Source: Nocardioides bizhenqiangii (GTDB taxonomy: Bacteria > Actinomycetota > Actinomycetes > Propionibacteriales > Nocardioidaceae). Taken from it: DNA of 64,000 nucleotides. This document shows positions 47,432-56,565 of this stretch, one piece after another; the stretch's first letter is position 1, and each line of letters starts with the position of its first letter. The stretch covers positions 868,001 through 932,000 of the forward strand of contig NZ_CP141059.1 in the NCBI RefSeq assembly GCF_034661235.1, given 5' to 3'. The notes beneath the pieces were generated by a model, which was not told the DNA's origin, did no database searches, and saw only the letters and a list, made by a program, of their open reading frames with translations. Both the position numbers and the translations under genes were made by a program.

Positions 47432-47905
47432 TCAGTAGGCGATCCGGTCGGACTTGGCGAGCCAGGCGTCGAAGGGCGCGAACCCGTCGGGGAGCGGGTG
47501 GGCCGCCACTCTCATCGGCCACTCCGACCGGGGCTTGCTGAAGAGGTCGTAGAACGCGCGGTCGTCGAAGCCGCCGCGGGCCGCGTCGTCGCGGTCGGCG
47601 GCGTAGACGACGCGGTCGAGGCGGGCCCACAGGGACGCGGAGAGGCAGAGCGGGCAGGGCTCGCACGAGGCGAACAGGGTGCAGCCGGCGAGGCTGAAGT
47701 CGCCGAGCACCGAGCAGGCCGAACGGATCGCGACGACCTCGGCGTGCGCCGTCGGGTCCAGGTCCGGCGTCACCCGGTTCTGCCCGCTGGACACCAGCTC
47801 GTCGCCGCGCACGATGACCGCACCGAACGGGCCACCGCCGTGCTCGACATTGGCGGTCGCGAGATCGACGGCGTGGGCGAGCCACGTTGCATCGTCTGCG
47901 GCCAT
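47432..47905 (-). CDS. Guanine-deaminase-like nucleobase deaminase
   Basis: 157 residues from ATG 47905, overlapping the regulator stop (TGATG). Cytidine-deaminase fold with zinc motifs TAHAEVVAI (HAE) and CEPCPLC (PCxxC). GGGPFGAVIV and NRVTPDLDPTAHAE match GuaD-type guanine deaminases, which make xanthine. Its operon with uraD and uraH supports a purine role over tRNA or cytosine deamination. Confidence 0.82.
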   Translation of the reverse strand: MAADDATWLAHAVDLATANVEHGGGPFGAVIVRGDELVSSGQNRVTPDLDPTAHAEVVAIRSACSVLGDFSLAGCTLFASCEPCPLCLSASLWARLDRVVYAADRDDAARGGFDDRAFYDLFSKPRSEWPMRVAAHPLPDGFAPFDAWLAKSDRIAY

Positions 47906-48714
47906 CACTCCACCTCGCCCATCCGCTCGTAGGTCTCCGTGATCTCGCGGACCCGGCGGGTCCCGCTGCGTCCGCACGCCCCGAGGACCGCGTCCGCCAG
48001 CACGCTGACCAGCGCCATCGGTGCGGCGTAGCTGTCGAAGGCCAGCGAGTGCTGCAACGGGCACTCGAGCCAGATCGACACCTGCGACGCGTGGGCGACC
48101 GCGGTCGGGTCGCCGATCAGGATGACGGAGGCTCCCGTCGACGCGGCCTCGTTGAGGAAGTCGCCGAAGCCCTGCGGGCGGCGCCGGAACCCGACCACCA
48201 CGATGACGTCCTCGGCACCGAGCCCGACCAGCTCCTCGCCAGTGGTCTGGCCGGGCACCGGTCCGATGAGCACGTCGGACCGGGACTGCGCCAGCTGCTC
48301 ACGGAGATGGAGCGCGACCGGGTAGCTGTTGCGCCAGCCGATCACGAACACCCGGCGCCCCAGCGCCAGAAGGCCGGCGACTTCGGGGATCCGGGGGTGC
48401 TCGATCGCGCGCAGGATCGAGGCCTGCTCGATCGCCGCGAGGGCTTCGGCGTTGGGTGCCCCGTCGACGCGGCGCGGCTCGCCGGCGCTGCGGAGCCCCC
48501 GGAGGTGCTCGCGGACCTCGTCGAAGTCCTCGAAGCCGAGGCTGCGGAAGAGTCGGCTCATCGTCGCCCGGCTCACGCCGGCCAGCTCGGCGAGCTCGGC
48601 GGCACGGTAGGTGGCCAGGTCGTCGAGGTGCTCGAGCAGCGCCGCGGCCGCGCGACGCTCCTGCGGAGTGAGCCCGTCGTGCCGCTCCGCGATCCGCTGG
48701 TCGATCCGCATCAC
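47905..48714 (-). CDS. RpiR/MurR-family regulator (HTH-SIS)
   Basis: 269 residues. N-terminal HTH_6 domain (ERRAAAALLEHLDDLATYRAAELAELAGVSRATMSRLFRSLGF) and a C-terminal SIS domain (VIGWRNSYPVALHLREQLAQ, DVIVVVGFRRRP, SVILIGDPTAV). SIS domains normally bind sugar phosphates. It is translationally coupled to uraH and the deaminase, so it is the local purine regulator; RpiR-type regulators of allantoin genes exist in Klebsiella hpx clusters. The inverted repeat at 49593-49606 is a candidate operator. Confidence 0.85.
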   Translation of the reverse strand: MMRIDQRIAERHDGLTPQERRAAAALLEHLDDLATYRAAELAELAGVSRATMSRLFRSLGFEDFDEVREHLRGLRSAGEPRRVDGAPNAEALAAIEQASILRAIEHPRIPEVAGLLALGRRVFVIGWRNSYPVALHLREQLAQSRSDVLIGPVPGQTTGEELVGLGAEDVIVVVGFRRRPQGFGDFLNEAASTGASVILIGDPTAVAHASQVSIWLECPLQHSLAFDSYAAPMALVSVLADAVLGACGRSGTRRVREITETYERMGEVE

Positions 48715-49031
48715 GACCCCCGGTAGGTCGTGTAGGAGAAGGGACTCAGCAGCAGCGCGACGTGGTAGTGCGGCTCGCCCTCGGTCACCGTGAACCTGAT
48801 CGCGACCGCCGGGTAGAAGGTCTCGAGACCCTGATCCGCGAACCAGGTGCCGGTGGCGAAGGTGAGCTCGTAGTCGCCGGGCCGCAGGTCGACGTCGAAG
48901 CGCGCCCGCCCGTCGCCGTCGGTCTCGGCGGCGGCAATCGGGGTCCCGTCGGCGGTTGCCAGGAGGACGGCGACGCCCGCCCCCGGCCGACCGAGGGCGG
49001 CGTCGAGGACGTGGGTCGAGCAGGTGCTCAT
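48711..49031 (-). CDS. uraH: 5-hydroxyisourate hydrolase (transthyretin-like)
   Basis: 106 residues. THVLDAALGRPGAGVAV at the start, DGRARFD in the middle and the HYHVALLLSPFSYTTYRGS ending (YRGS signature) carry the catalytic His, Arg and His/Ser residues. It hydrolyses 5-hydroxyisourate, the uricase product, to OHCU. Start overlaps the uraD stop (ATGA). Confidence 0.95.
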   Translation of the reverse strand: MSTCSTHVLDAALGRPGAGVAVLLATADGTPIAAAETDGDGRARFDVDLRPGDYELTFATGTWFADQGLETFYPAVAIRFTVTEGEPHYHVALLLSPFSYTTYRGS

Positions 49032-49540
49032 GCGCTCACCGATTCGGTCGCGAGGAGGTCGGTCAGGCGGAGGAGGGCGATCTCGGCGAGCTGTTCCTTC
49101 GTGACCGCCAGCTCGGTGGCCGGGTCGTTGACGAGCCGCTCCTCCAGGAGCGCCAGCAGCTCCGCGCCGGTGCGGCCCTTCGCGCGCGCCAGGTAGATCC
49201 GCCCGAACTTCTCCTCGTAGGCCAGGTTGCCCATCCGCAGGCGGTCAGCGAGATCGGCGTCCGCGGGATCCAGTCCGCCCTGCTCACGGCGGGAATGGTC
49301 AGCGGCAGTGCCGGAACCGGTCGGTCGCTCGCCGATCCGGGGATGGTCGGCCAGGGCGCCCTCGATCTCGGCCGGTGTCCAGGTCGCGGCCTGAGCACGG
49401 GCGGTGGCGAACAGGTCCGCCGGCTCGCCGTACGGCCGGGCGACGGCGAGCACGTGCGTCCAGGAGTCGATGGCGACGCACGCCCGCAACGCTGCCTCGG
49501 CCTCGTCGCCGGGCAGCGCGTTGAACTCCTCGATCCGCAA
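49028..49540 (-). CDS. uraD: OHCU decarboxylase
   Basis: 170 residues from TTG 49540, chosen because the excellent SD GGAGGAGAA lies 4 nt upstream and the family N-terminus (RIEEFNALP) begins there. The signature HPRIGER at about residues 85-91 and NLAYEEKFGRIYL are present. It decarboxylates OHCU to (S)-allantoin. First gene of the coupled uraD-uraH-rpiR-deaminase operon. Confidence 0.92.
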   Translation of the reverse strand: MRIEEFNALPGDEAEAALRACVAIDSWTHVLAVARPYGEPADLFATARAQAATWTPAEIEGALADHPRIGERPTGSGTAADHSRREQGGLDPADADLADRLRMGNLAYEEKFGRIYLARAKGRTGAELLALLEERLVNDPATELAVTKEQLAEIALLRLTDLLATESVSA

Positions 49541-49592
49541 CCGTTCTCCTCCTGCCGGATCTTGCAAATCCCGTGCGAGGAGAACGTACGCC

Positions 49593-49606
49593 GAAACAGG
49601 CGTTTC
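49593..49606 (-). promoter_or_regulatory. Candidate RpiR operator upstream of uraD
   Basis: GAAAC-AGGC-GTTTC is a perfect 5-bp inverted repeat 53 bp upstream of the uraD start. RpiR-family regulators often bind GAAA/TTTC dyads, and the operon encodes one. Only one copy was seen. Confidence 0.4.
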
Positions 49607-49629
49607 ACGCTGGCTTATGCGGGTGTCGG

Positions 49630-50706
49630 TCAGGTCTTGAGCAGGCGGGAGCGGTCCATCGCGAAGACCCAGCGCCAACCGGGGTGCTCGCTGAGCGACC
49701 AGAGGAGGTCGGTCTCCGGCCAGTAGACGAGGTCCTCGGGACCGGGCGGCGTCGCCCACTTCGTGGTGCGGAAGTCGCCCGGGCGCCCGACGTGCATGCT
49801 GCCGTACGACGTGCCGTGGGACGAGGTGACGAAGTAGGTGCCGTCGACGACGGCCGTCCCCTGCATCCGGGTCAGTCCGTCCTCACCGTCGAGGATGGGT
49901 CGGGAGACGCCGTCCTCGCCCGTCGACAGCAGACCGGTCCCGGGATCGGTCGGGAAGCGGGCCAGCCGCCGGGTCTGCTTGCTGTTGCCGTACTCACCGA
50001 CGACGAGTGAGGGCGGTTCGGTGCTGCGGTCGAGCGTCATGAACGAGAAGCGGAGCCGGGTGACGCCCTCCTCGTTGGCTGCGCGGTAGGCGAACCGGAC
50101 CGGCAGCACGTAGTCGTGTCCGTACGTCGCGAGACCCGCTGCCCCCGGCACCCTCATCACCTCGTCGACCCGGCAGGTGAGGAAACCGCGTCCGGTCGCC
50201 GCGACGTGGAGGTAGGGGCCGTGCCAGACCACGCCGCCGGCGTGCGCCTTGAGCGGTTTGAAGCCGGGCACGCCGTCAACGAGGGTGGGCTCGACCAGCA
50301 GCACGTGCCGGTAGCGCCGGGCCGCCAGGTCGATGAAGCTGACCCGGGAGCCCTCGTCCTTCTTGGAGTACCACGACGTCACCAGCACGTCGCGCTCGAC
50401 CTCGGTGCGGACCGACGTACTGATGCCCTGCGGGTACCACCGCAGGTCGCGGCGATCGCGGCGCTCCCACGTGATCGCGCGGTCGACGGCTCGCCCCAGC
50501 AGGCGTGGCCACGGCAGGAAGGTACGCCGCATCCGACGGTCGAGGTCGCCGAGCACCCCGGAGATCCCGACCCTTCCGCCGCCATGCTCCTGCAACCGGG
50601 CCCCGAGCGCGTCGATCTCTGCGACGTTCTCCTCGGTGCGGGTCAGGTGAACGCCGAACCCTTCGACAGGCTCAGGAGGGTCCGGCGGCGGTGCGGTCTG
50701 GTCCAC
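49630..50706 (-). CDS. Conserved-looking protein of unknown function
   Basis: 358 residues from GTG 50706. TACGTT lies 8 nt upstream on the minus strand, so it may be leaderless. No signal peptide or membrane helix. Recurrent VDG/HVGR/TYFVTSSHG and WxPET.LLWSLSEHPGWRWVF segments suggest a beta-propeller-like fold. Near the N-terminus (PEPVEGF) lies a CTTCGACAGGCTCAGG repeat copy. It precedes uraD on the same strand by 89 nt; a purine role is possible but unproven. Confidence 0.65.
   Translation of the reverse strand: MDQTAPPPDPPEPVEGFGVHLTRTEENVAEIDALGARLQEHGGGRVGISGVLGDLDRRMRRTFLPWPRLLGRAVDRAITWERRDRRDLRWYPQGISTSVRTEVERDVLVTSWYSKKDEGSRVSFIDLAARRYRHVLLVEPTLVDGVPGFKPLKAHAGGVVWHGPYLHVAATGRGFLTCRVDEVMRVPGAAGLATYGHDYVLPVRFAYRAANEEGVTRLRFSFMTLDRSTEPPSLVVGEYGNSKQTRRLARFPTDPGTGLLSTGEDGVSRPILDGEDGLTRMQGTAVVDGTYFVTSSHGTSYGSMHVGRPGDFRTTKWATPPGPEDLVYWPETDLLWSLSEHPGWRWVFAMDRSRLLKT
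50659..50676. repeat. Interspersed repeat CCCTTCGACAGGCTCAGG, copy 2
   Basis: An 18-bp motif within the 5' end of the gene at 49630-50706. The same sequence recurs at 53702-53719, and a variant is at 44723-44740. All copies lie in coding sequence, in frame. Confidence 0.6.
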
Positions 50707-50733
50707 GGCGCTCCAACGTAGATGATGGGCGGC

Positions 50734-51006
50734 GTGAGGGGCATCTTCTTCGAGGAGGACGACGCGCGGGCGGCCGCCCTGGCGCTCGTCCGCGGCGGCT
50801 TCGAGGCCACCGTGGTCCGCGAGCGGCTGGCCGGCGAGGACGACGACGAGGACCACCCGTGGGCGGTCGTCACCGACGCGCCGATGATCCAGCTGGAGAT
50901 GCTGGTGGAGACGTACGACGGCTGGCTGGACCTCGACGAGGAGACCCCCGTCGAGCCGCTGCCGCTGCCGGACGAGCCGAAGAAGGTCAAGCGGCCCGGG
51001 ACCTGA
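50734..51006 (+). CDS. Small acidic hypothetical protein
   Basis: 90 residues from GTG 50734; ATG 50722 gives four more but overlaps a -10-like TAGATG. VRGIFFEEDDARAAALALVR...GFEATVVRERL is a short alpha/beta unit that resembles SPOR- or RraB-like folds only weakly. HPWAVVTDAPMIQLEMLVETYDGWLD follows, then a Pro/Lys tail. It converges with the lipoprotein gene (adjacent stops) and is divergent from the unknown gene at 50706. Confidence 0.6.
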   Translation: MRGIFFEEDDARAAALALVRGGFEATVVRERLAGEDDDEDHPWAVVTDAPMIQLEMLVETYDGWLDLDEETPVEPLPLPDEPKKVKRPGT

Positions 51007-52095
51007 TCAGCCGGCGTCCTCGGCCAGGCACACGCCGGGCCCGGAGCTGGCCGACTCCGCGACGGTCGCCTGTCGCGCACCGCCGTCGAAGTCCTCCTCG
51101 ATGAGGACGAACTCGCCGTCCTGGTCGACCGAGAAGTCGCCGAGGTCGTCGAAGGGCCGCTGGGATCGGAGGTCGAGGCCGTCCTCGATCAGAGCCTCGC
51201 GCTCCTCGAGGTCGTCCTCGGCAGCGTCCGCGCTCGCGAACTGCAGCGCCAGCAGCACGTCGGCGTCGTCGCCCGCGACGAAGAGGGCGCGTGCCTCGGG
51301 CACACCGAGACCGTCGTACTGGTCTGCGAGCTCCTCGGGGAACCCCGGACCGGAGCCGATGCACACCGACGCCTCAGCGGTGGTCATCCAGGCGAGCTCG
51401 GGATCGTCCTCAGCGGTCTCGAGGAGGTCGTCCATGCTGCCCGCGTCGGCGAGCGAGTCACTGTCGTCGGCGATCACCGCAGCGAGGTCCTCCAGCGCCT
51501 CCGGAGTGGTCCCGGCCGCGACCACCTCCTCGTCCTCGTCGAGGAGGACGTTGAGCATGAGCGGCGCGGGATAGGTGCCGCCGACCGTGGCGGTGATCTC
51601 GTCGCTCTCGGCAGCGTCGATCGAGTAGACGGTGAGGTCGCCGGCACTGCTCGCGCCGTAACCCTTGCCCTCGAGGTCGGCCGCCAGCGCCTCGAAGTCG
51701 AGGTCGTCGCCGACCTTCCACACCGTCGCGCCCGCCGCCGAATCACCGGCGCCCCAGAACACCCGGGCCTCCCACTCCACGTCGAACGCGTTGATCGGCG
51801 CGTCCTTCATGTCACGCAGGTAGGGGTCCAACGCGGTGGCGGCGACGGCGCTCTCCTCGTCCTGGAAGAGACGGCCGTAGTCGTCGACGTCGGCGTCGCT
51901 GACCTCGCGGGGGTCGGTGCCCTCCACGTCGAGCCGCTCCGCCATCGCTCCGCGATCGACGAACGAGACCGTGACGGCGTCGGCGGGGAGGGCCTCGAAG
52001 GCGTCGTCGACGGTCGAGCCGCCCTCGAGGAGCCCGCACCCGGTGACGGTGGGCACGACCAGCGCGAGCACGAGGGAGGGGCGACCGAGACGCAT
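51007..52095 (-). CDS. Acidic lipoprotein, DUF3352-like
   Basis: 362 residues from ATG 52095. Signal peptide with lipobox TVTGC (Cys20). [23 protein letters not shown] at the start and repeated alpha/beta units with many Asp/Glu residues resemble actinobacterial DUF3352-type lipoproteins. Function unknown. It is divergent from mshB with only 25 bp between starts, so their leaderless promoters must overlap. Confidence 0.65.
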   Translation of the reverse strand: MRLGRPSLVLALVVPTVTGCGLLEGGSTVDDAFEALPADAVTVSFVDRGAMAERLDVEGTDPREVSDADVDDYGRLFQDEESAVAATALDPYLRDMKDAPINAFDVEWEARVFWGAGDSAAGATVWKVGDDLDFEALAADLEGKGYGASSAGDLTVYSIDAAESDEITATVGGTYPAPLMLNVLLDEDEEVVAAGTTPEALEDLAAVIADDSDSLADAGSMDDLLETAEDDPELAWMTTAEASVCIGSGPGFPEELADQYDGLGVPEARALFVAGDDADVLLALQFASADAAEDDLEEREALIEDGLDLRSQRPFDDLGDFSVDQDGEFVLIEEDFDGGARQATVAESASSGPGVCLAEDAG

Positions 52096-52120
52096 GGGGA
52101 CCATCATTACGCTCGTGGGC

Positions 52121-53041
52121 ATGACCGACTTCGCGGCACACCGACTGCTCCTGGTCCACGCCCACCCCGACGACGAGTCCATCGGCCAGGGCGCGACGAT
52201 GGCGAAGTACGTCGCCGAGGGTCGCGGCGTGACGCTGGTGACCTGCACGGCCGGCGAGATGGGCGAGATCCTGGTGCCCGAGCTCGAGCACCTCGCCGCC
52301 GACAAGGACGACGGGCTCGGCCTGCACCGGCGCGGCGAGCTGGACGCGGCGATGGCCGCGCTCGGCGTCACCGACCACCGGTTCCTCGGCGGTTTCGGCA
52401 CCTACCGCGACTCCGGCATGAAGTGGCACGAGGACGGCCACGCCATCCCTGCGGACGAGGTGCACGAGAACGCCTTCTGGCACGCCGACCTCACCGAGGC
52501 CGCCAGCCACCTGGTCAGCGTGATCCGCGAGGTCCGGCCGCAGGTGCTGGTGACCTACGACGAGTTCGGCGGCTACGGCCACCCCGACCATATCCAGGCC
52601 CACCGGGTCGCGATGTACGCCGCGCAGCTGGCCGCCGTGCCGTCGTACCGCCGTGACCTGGGGGAGGCGTGGGAGATCGCGAAGATCTATTGGGGCGCCA
52701 TGTCCGACAGCCGGTTCCGCGACGGCCTTCGGAAGCTCCGCGAAGCAGGCGACTCGACGTCGTTCGAGGGGATGGATCCCGACGGCTACCTGCCGCCGTT
52801 CTTCCTCGCGGACTCCGACATCACCACCGAGATCGACGCCGTCGACTTCACCGAGCGGAAGATGGCCGCGCTCGCGGCCCATGCGACCCAGATCGAGACC
52901 GACGGCCCCTTCTTCGCGCTGTCGAACAACGAGGGTCAGCTGGTCTGGGGCCGCGAGCTGTTCCGGCTGGTCAAGGGCAAGCCCGGCCCGGTCGGCGACA
53001 ACGGCTGGGAGACCGACCTGTTCGCCGGCATCGAGGGGTGA
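52121..53041 (+). CDS. mshB: Mycothiol deacetylase MshB
   Basis: 306 residues from ATG 52121, with TACGCT 7 nt upstream (leaderless). PIG-L fold: [19 protein letters not shown] carries the zinc His/Asp-Asp set, [19 protein letters not shown] the second His. LTYDEFG and CTAGEMGEI are typical. It deacetylates GlcNAc-inositol in mycothiol synthesis, marking an actinobacterium. Mca, the homologous amidase, is the alternative, but length and neighbourhood fit MshB. Confidence 0.88.
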   Translation: MTDFAAHRLLLVHAHPDDESIGQGATMAKYVAEGRGVTLVTCTAGEMGEILVPELEHLAADKDDGLGLHRRGELDAAMAALGVTDHRFLGGFGTYRDSGMKWHEDGHAIPADEVHENAFWHADLTEAASHLVSVIREVRPQVLVTYDEFGGYGHPDHIQAHRVAMYAAQLAAVPSYRRDLGEAWEIAKIYWGAMSDSRFRDGLRKLREAGDSTSFEGMDPDGYLPPFFLADSDITTEIDAVDFTERKMAALAAHATQIETDGPFFALSNNEGQLVWGRELFRLVKGKPGPVGDNGWETDLFAGIEG

Positions 53042-53388
53042 AGGGCGCGTACGTCGCGCGACCCGCGGTCGCGGTCCTCGCCCTGGCCGGCGGTGCCGTC
53101 GTCGGCGTCTGCGTCGTCGCCCTGCACACCTACTGGTGGGGTCTCCTGGTCGGTATTCTGACGACGGTCGCCCTGCTGGTGGCGATGCCGGGCGGCTGGT
53201 GGCGGCGACTGCCGTTCGCGCTCGGCTGGTCCGCCGCCGTGGTCGTGCTGACCGTCCAGCGTCCCGAGGGGGACTACCTGGTTGAGCAGTCGGCGAACGG
53301 CTACCTGTTGCTCGGCGCGGGCGTCGGGGTGCTCCTCGGCGGCGTCGTCGGGCTACGCCACCACGCGGCGCCGGAACCCCGCGATTAA
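53038..53388 (+). CDS. DUF6113-like membrane protein, partner of mshB
   Basis: 116 residues, GTG overlapping the mshB stop (GTGA). Four hydrophobic helices: [52 protein letters not shown], and [18 protein letters not shown]. Proteins of this type often follow mshB in actinobacteria. Role unknown. Confidence 0.75.
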   Translation: MKGAYVARPAVAVLALAGGAVVGVCVVALHTYWWGLLVGILTTVALLVAMPGGWWRRLPFALGWSAAVVVLTVQRPEGDYLVEQSANGYLLLGAGVGVLLGGVVGLRHHAAPEPRD

Positions 53389-53423
53389 CGGTCCCGCCGC
53401 ATCGACTTCCTAGGATGCAGGAC

Positions 53424-55205
53424 GTGACGTTGTTGGAAGAGGCCGCTGCGGGCAAGTCCGGCAAGCCAGAGAAGCGCGAACGGCTGGGTGGCAAGGTCGT
53501 CGCGCTGGTGCTCGTGCTGCTCGTGGCACTGGTGGCCGGTGGCTACGCGGCCGCCCATCAGGTCGCCGGCGACAAGGTGCCGCTCGGCACCACGGTCTCC
53601 GGTGTCGACATCGGTGGGATGAGCCGCGCGGACGCGATCGCCGAGCTCCAGGAGGCGTTCGCCGCTCGAGGAGCGGAGCCGATCCGGGTCGAGGTCGCCG
53701 GCCCTTCGACAGGCTCAGGAACCAGGGGCGCCGACGTGCGACCCGACGAGATCGGGCTCGCCATCGACTACGCCGCCACCGTCGACGCTGCGGGAGCCGA
53801 GGACAGCTGGAGCCCCGGTCGGCAGTGGGACTACTTCACCGGCGGCGACGACCTCGACGCGGTCGTCGACGTCGACGACTCCCTCCTGTCCGCACGGCTG
53901 GCCGAGCTCTCGGAGGGCCTCGGGGTGCCGCCGAAGAACGGTCGCGTCGAGTTCGAGGACGGCCGCGTGTCCGTGGTCGACCCGGTCCCGGGCGAGGCGG
54001 TCGACACCGAGGCCGCGGGGGAGGCGCTCACCGCGGCGTACCTCGACGGGGACGACTCGGTGGAGCTGACGGTCACCGAGGCCGAGGCCGACATCGACGA
54101 CGCCGACGTCCAGGAGGCCCTCAACGGCTTCGCCAACCCTGCGATGGCGTCGGCGGTGACCCTGGTCTTCGGCCGGTCCGAGGTCCGGTTGCAGCCGAGC
54201 CAGTACTCCGACGCGCTCGCGATGGTGCCCGAGGACGGCGAGCTGGTCCCGCAGATCGACGAGCGCAAGATCACCCGCCTGGTCGAGGGCGCGACGAGCA
54301 GCGGCGAGCCGGTCGACGCGACCGTCGAGCTCGTCGACGGTGAACCGAAGGTGATCCCGGCGAAGCCCGGTGTCGAGTTCGAGCCGGACGACGTGGTCGC
54401 GGTGTTCACCGACCTGCTGTCGGCGCCCGAGGGTGAGCGCACCGGGAAGGTCGAGGCCACGGTCCGCGAGGCCGACTTCACGACCAAGGAGGCCAGGGCG
54501 CTCGGGATCAAGCGCAAGGTCTCGGGGTTCACGACGTACTACCCGCACGCCGACTACCGCAACACCAACATCGGGCGCGCCGCCGAGCTGATCAACGGCA
54601 CCATCCTCGAGCCAGGTGAGACCTTCTCCCTCAACGACACCGTGGGGGAGCGGACCGCCGAGAACGGCTTCACCATCGGCTACGTGATCTCCAACGGCGT
54701 CCTGGTGCAGGACTACGGCGGTGGCGTCTCGCAGATGGCGACGACCACGTTCAACGCGATGTTCTTCGCGGGTCTCGAGGACGTCGAGCACAAGCCGCAC
54801 TCGTTCTACATCGACCGCTACCCGGAGGGTCGGGAAGCCACGGTCGCGTGGCCCGACCTCGACCTGCAGTTCCGCAACGACACCGACTACGGCGTGCTGA
54901 TCCACGCCACGGTCACGCCGAGCACGTACTCGACCCAAGGTGTGGTGACCGTCGAGATGTACTCGACGAAGGTGTGGGACATCGAGTCGATCACCAGTGA
55001 GCGCTACAACTACCGCGCGCCGGCCACGCGGCACCTGACCACACCGGACTGCGAGCCGTTCACCGGTTACTCCGGCTTCGACGTCGACGTGACCCGGGTG
55101 TTCCGGGAGCACGGCGAGGACGCGGTCCACCACACCGAGGAGTTCCACACCGCCTACACCGCCGCCGACACCGTCGTGTGCGGGCGGCCGCCCAAGCAGG
55201 ACTAG
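53424..55205 (+). CDS. VanW-family cell-envelope protein
   Basis: 593 residues from GTG 53424, which lies 7 nt after TAGGAT (53411-53416). The nearby ATG 53415 overlaps that -10 box. A cytoplasmic N-terminus precedes one membrane helix (VVALVLVLLVALVAGGYAAA). Two peptidoglycan-binding-like domains (PG_binding_4 type) follow, then a VanW domain at about 370-560 with FSLNDTVGERTAENGF and DYGGGVSQMATTTFNAMFFAG. It probably acts on or binds the cell wall. A CCCTTCGACAGGCTCAGG repeat adds PSTGSG near residue 100. Confidence 0.85.
   Translation: MTLLEEAAAGKSGKPEKRERLGGKVVALVLVLLVALVAGGYAAAHQVAGDKVPLGTTVSGVDIGGMSRADAIAELQEAFAARGAEPIRVEVAGPSTGSGTRGADVRPDEIGLAIDYAATVDAAGAEDSWSPGRQWDYFTGGDDLDAVVDVDDSLLSARLAELSEGLGVPPKNGRVEFEDGRVSVVDPVPGEAVDTEAAGEALTAAYLDGDDSVELTVTEAEADIDDADVQEALNGFANPAMASAVTLVFGRSEVRLQPSQYSDALAMVPEDGELVPQIDERKITRLVEGATSSGEPVDATVELVDGEPKVIPAKPGVEFEPDDVVAVFTDLLSAPEGERTGKVEATVREADFTTKEARALGIKRKVSGFTTYYPHADYRNTNIGRAAELINGTILEPGETFSLNDTVGERTAENGFTIGYVISNGVLVQDYGGGVSQMATTTFNAMFFAGLEDVEHKPHSFYIDRYPEGREATVAWPDLDLQFRNDTDYGVLIHATVTPSTYSTQGVVTVEMYSTKVWDIESITSERYNYRAPATRHLTTPDCEPFTGYSGFDVDVTRVFREHGEDAVHHTEEFHTAYTAADTVVCGRPPKQD
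53702..53719. repeat. Interspersed repeat CCCTTCGACAGGCTCAGG, copy 3
   Basis: Identical over 18 bp to the copy at 50659-50676. Inside the VanW-family gene it reads in frame as PSTGSG, in a surface linker between strand segments. Confidence 0.6.
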
Positions 55206-55219
55206 AGGCAGGACAGGGA

Positions 55220-55762
55220 ATGCTGCTCCGTGCCGCTCTCGTGCCTCCGGAGGAGGCGCTCTCCGAGCTGTGGACGGCGACGGACGCGCTGCGGAAGGTG
55301 CCCGGCACGACACCAGTGCCGCCGGAGCACCTGGACATCCCGATCGTGTCCTTCGGAAACCTGCTCCCGCCCGACTGCGACCGGCTCGCCGGCGTCCTGC
55401 GCTCCGCCTGCGAGGGCGCCGAGGGACCGGTCGTGCGGTTCCAGGACGTGACCCTGGAGGACGAGACGACGGTCGTCGTCGCGCTCGGCGGTGACACCGG
55501 GCCGGTCGCCGATCTCGCGCGCTTCGTGACCGAGGCCGCCGAACGGCTGGGACTCTACGTCGACCGGCGCCGCTTCTCCCTCCAGATCATGCTCGCGTCC
55601 GTCGCGCCGACCTCGTCACCGACCCTGCTGTCCGGGGCGCTCGCGTGCCTCGAGGACTGGACCGGCAGCCCCTGGTCGGTGCCCGGACTGTCGCTGATCC
55701 GGACCCGCTGGTCGCAGGGCAAGAGCCGGCCGGAGGAGTACGACCGGATCGCGATGCGCTGA
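55220..55762 (+). CDS. 2H-phosphoesterase-like protein with altered motifs
   Basis: 180 residues from ATG 55220. The overall pattern looks like 2'-5' RNA ligase/LigT proteins: LRAALVPPEEALSELW, then PPEHLDIPIVSFGNL where an HxTx motif is expected, and RRFSLQIMLASV where the second is expected. The second His is missing and the first lacks Thr/Ser. If the fold call is right it is probably catalytically dead or altered. It lies 14 nt after the VanW gene. Confidence 0.6.
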   Translation: MLLRAALVPPEEALSELWTATDALRKVPGTTPVPPEHLDIPIVSFGNLLPPDCDRLAGVLRSACEGAEGPVVRFQDVTLEDETTVVVALGGDTGPVADLARFVTEAAERLGLYVDRRRFSLQIMLASVAPTSSPTLLSGALACLEDWTGSPWSVPGLSLIRTRWSQGKSRPEEYDRIAMR

Positions 55763-55767
55763 CCGGG

Positions 55768-56514
55768 TCAGGCCGCGGCCGCGTAGGTCGCGACGCCGAA
55801 CAGGGCGCCCCCGGCGAGCAGGACGGCGTAGATCAGCCACCACCACAGGCTGCCCTCGAGCGAGCCGGCGGCCCACATGCTGACTCGCGCCCGGGCGGCC
55901 TTCCGCTCGGCCTTGGTCGGGCTCCTCTCCGGATCGAGCTTGAGCTTCGCGCGGAGGTTGCTCCTGAGGGCGGCGAACATCGCCCACCACGCGGGGAGAG
56001 CCATCGCCCAGAACACCACCCCGCACACGAGGAACGCGACCTCGACGCCGTCGGCGAACCCGAACTCGAGGAAGTTCCACCCGAGCGAGGTGAAGAGCAG
56101 CGCCCACATCGGCAGCAGCGTCGCCGGGGCTCCGATCGACATGCCGACGCCCGATCCGAGGAACATCGAGACGAGCAGCAACGGGATCCCCAGCGCGATC
56201 AACCACGAGCCGTCGGGACAGGGCGTGGAGATCTCGTAGGCGCCTCCGCTCCCACAGCTGCCACCGACACCGGCGACCGCGCGCATGGAGAGGAAGGCCC
56301 ACGTCAGCGCCATCCCCATCACGACGACGCAGGCGTAGGTCACCAGGAGCTTGACGTACGGCGTGCCGGCCGCCCGCGGCTCGGATGCCGACCGTGCTGG
56401 CGGCTCGGATGCCGGCCGCGCGGGCGGCTCCGGCAGCCAGTCGGACGGCGGCACGGACTCTGACTCGTTGGCCACGGAGTCACCGTAGGGCGCGAACGCG
56501 GTCTCGTTGGGCAT
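55768..56514 (-). CDS. Membrane protein of unknown function
   Basis: 248 residues. Pro/Ser/Glu-rich cytoplasmic N-terminus (about 50 residues), then five or six helices: KLLVTYACVVVMGMALTWAF, WLIALGIPLLLVSMFL, and an aromatic one near the C-terminus (SLWWWLIYAVLLAGGALFG). A cysteine pair lies in an external loop (GSCGSGGAYEISTPCPDGSW). No family recognised. It is divergent from the DUF35 gene. Confidence 0.6.
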   Translation of the reverse strand: MPNETAFAPYGDSVANESESVPPSDWLPEPPARPASEPPARSASEPRAAGTPYVKLLVTYACVVVMGMALTWAFLSMRAVAGVGGSCGSGGAYEISTPCPDGSWLIALGIPLLLVSMFLGSGVGMSIGAPATLLPMWALLFTSLGWNFLEFGFADGVEVAFLVCGVVFWAMALPAWWAMFAALRSNLRAKLKLDPERSPTKAERKAARARVSMWAAGSLEGSLWWWLIYAVLLAGGALFGVATYAAAA

Positions 56515-56530
56515 TTGGCATCCGCTAGAG

Positions 56531-56546
56531 TGAGAACACGTTCTAG
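56531..56546 (+). promoter_or_regulatory. KstR-like operator upstream of DUF35/thiolase
   Basis: GAGAACACGTTCTA matches the KstR box TnnAACnnGTTnnA at all fixed positions but the first T. AGAAC/GTTCT is the symmetrical core. KstR represses cholesterol/steroid genes in actinobacteria. The next two genes encode a DUF35 protein and a thiolase-fold protein, a pair known from steroid side-chain degradation. kstR itself is not in this window. Confidence 0.6.
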
Positions 56547-56565
56547 TTTTCCCGAAGGTGGGCGG

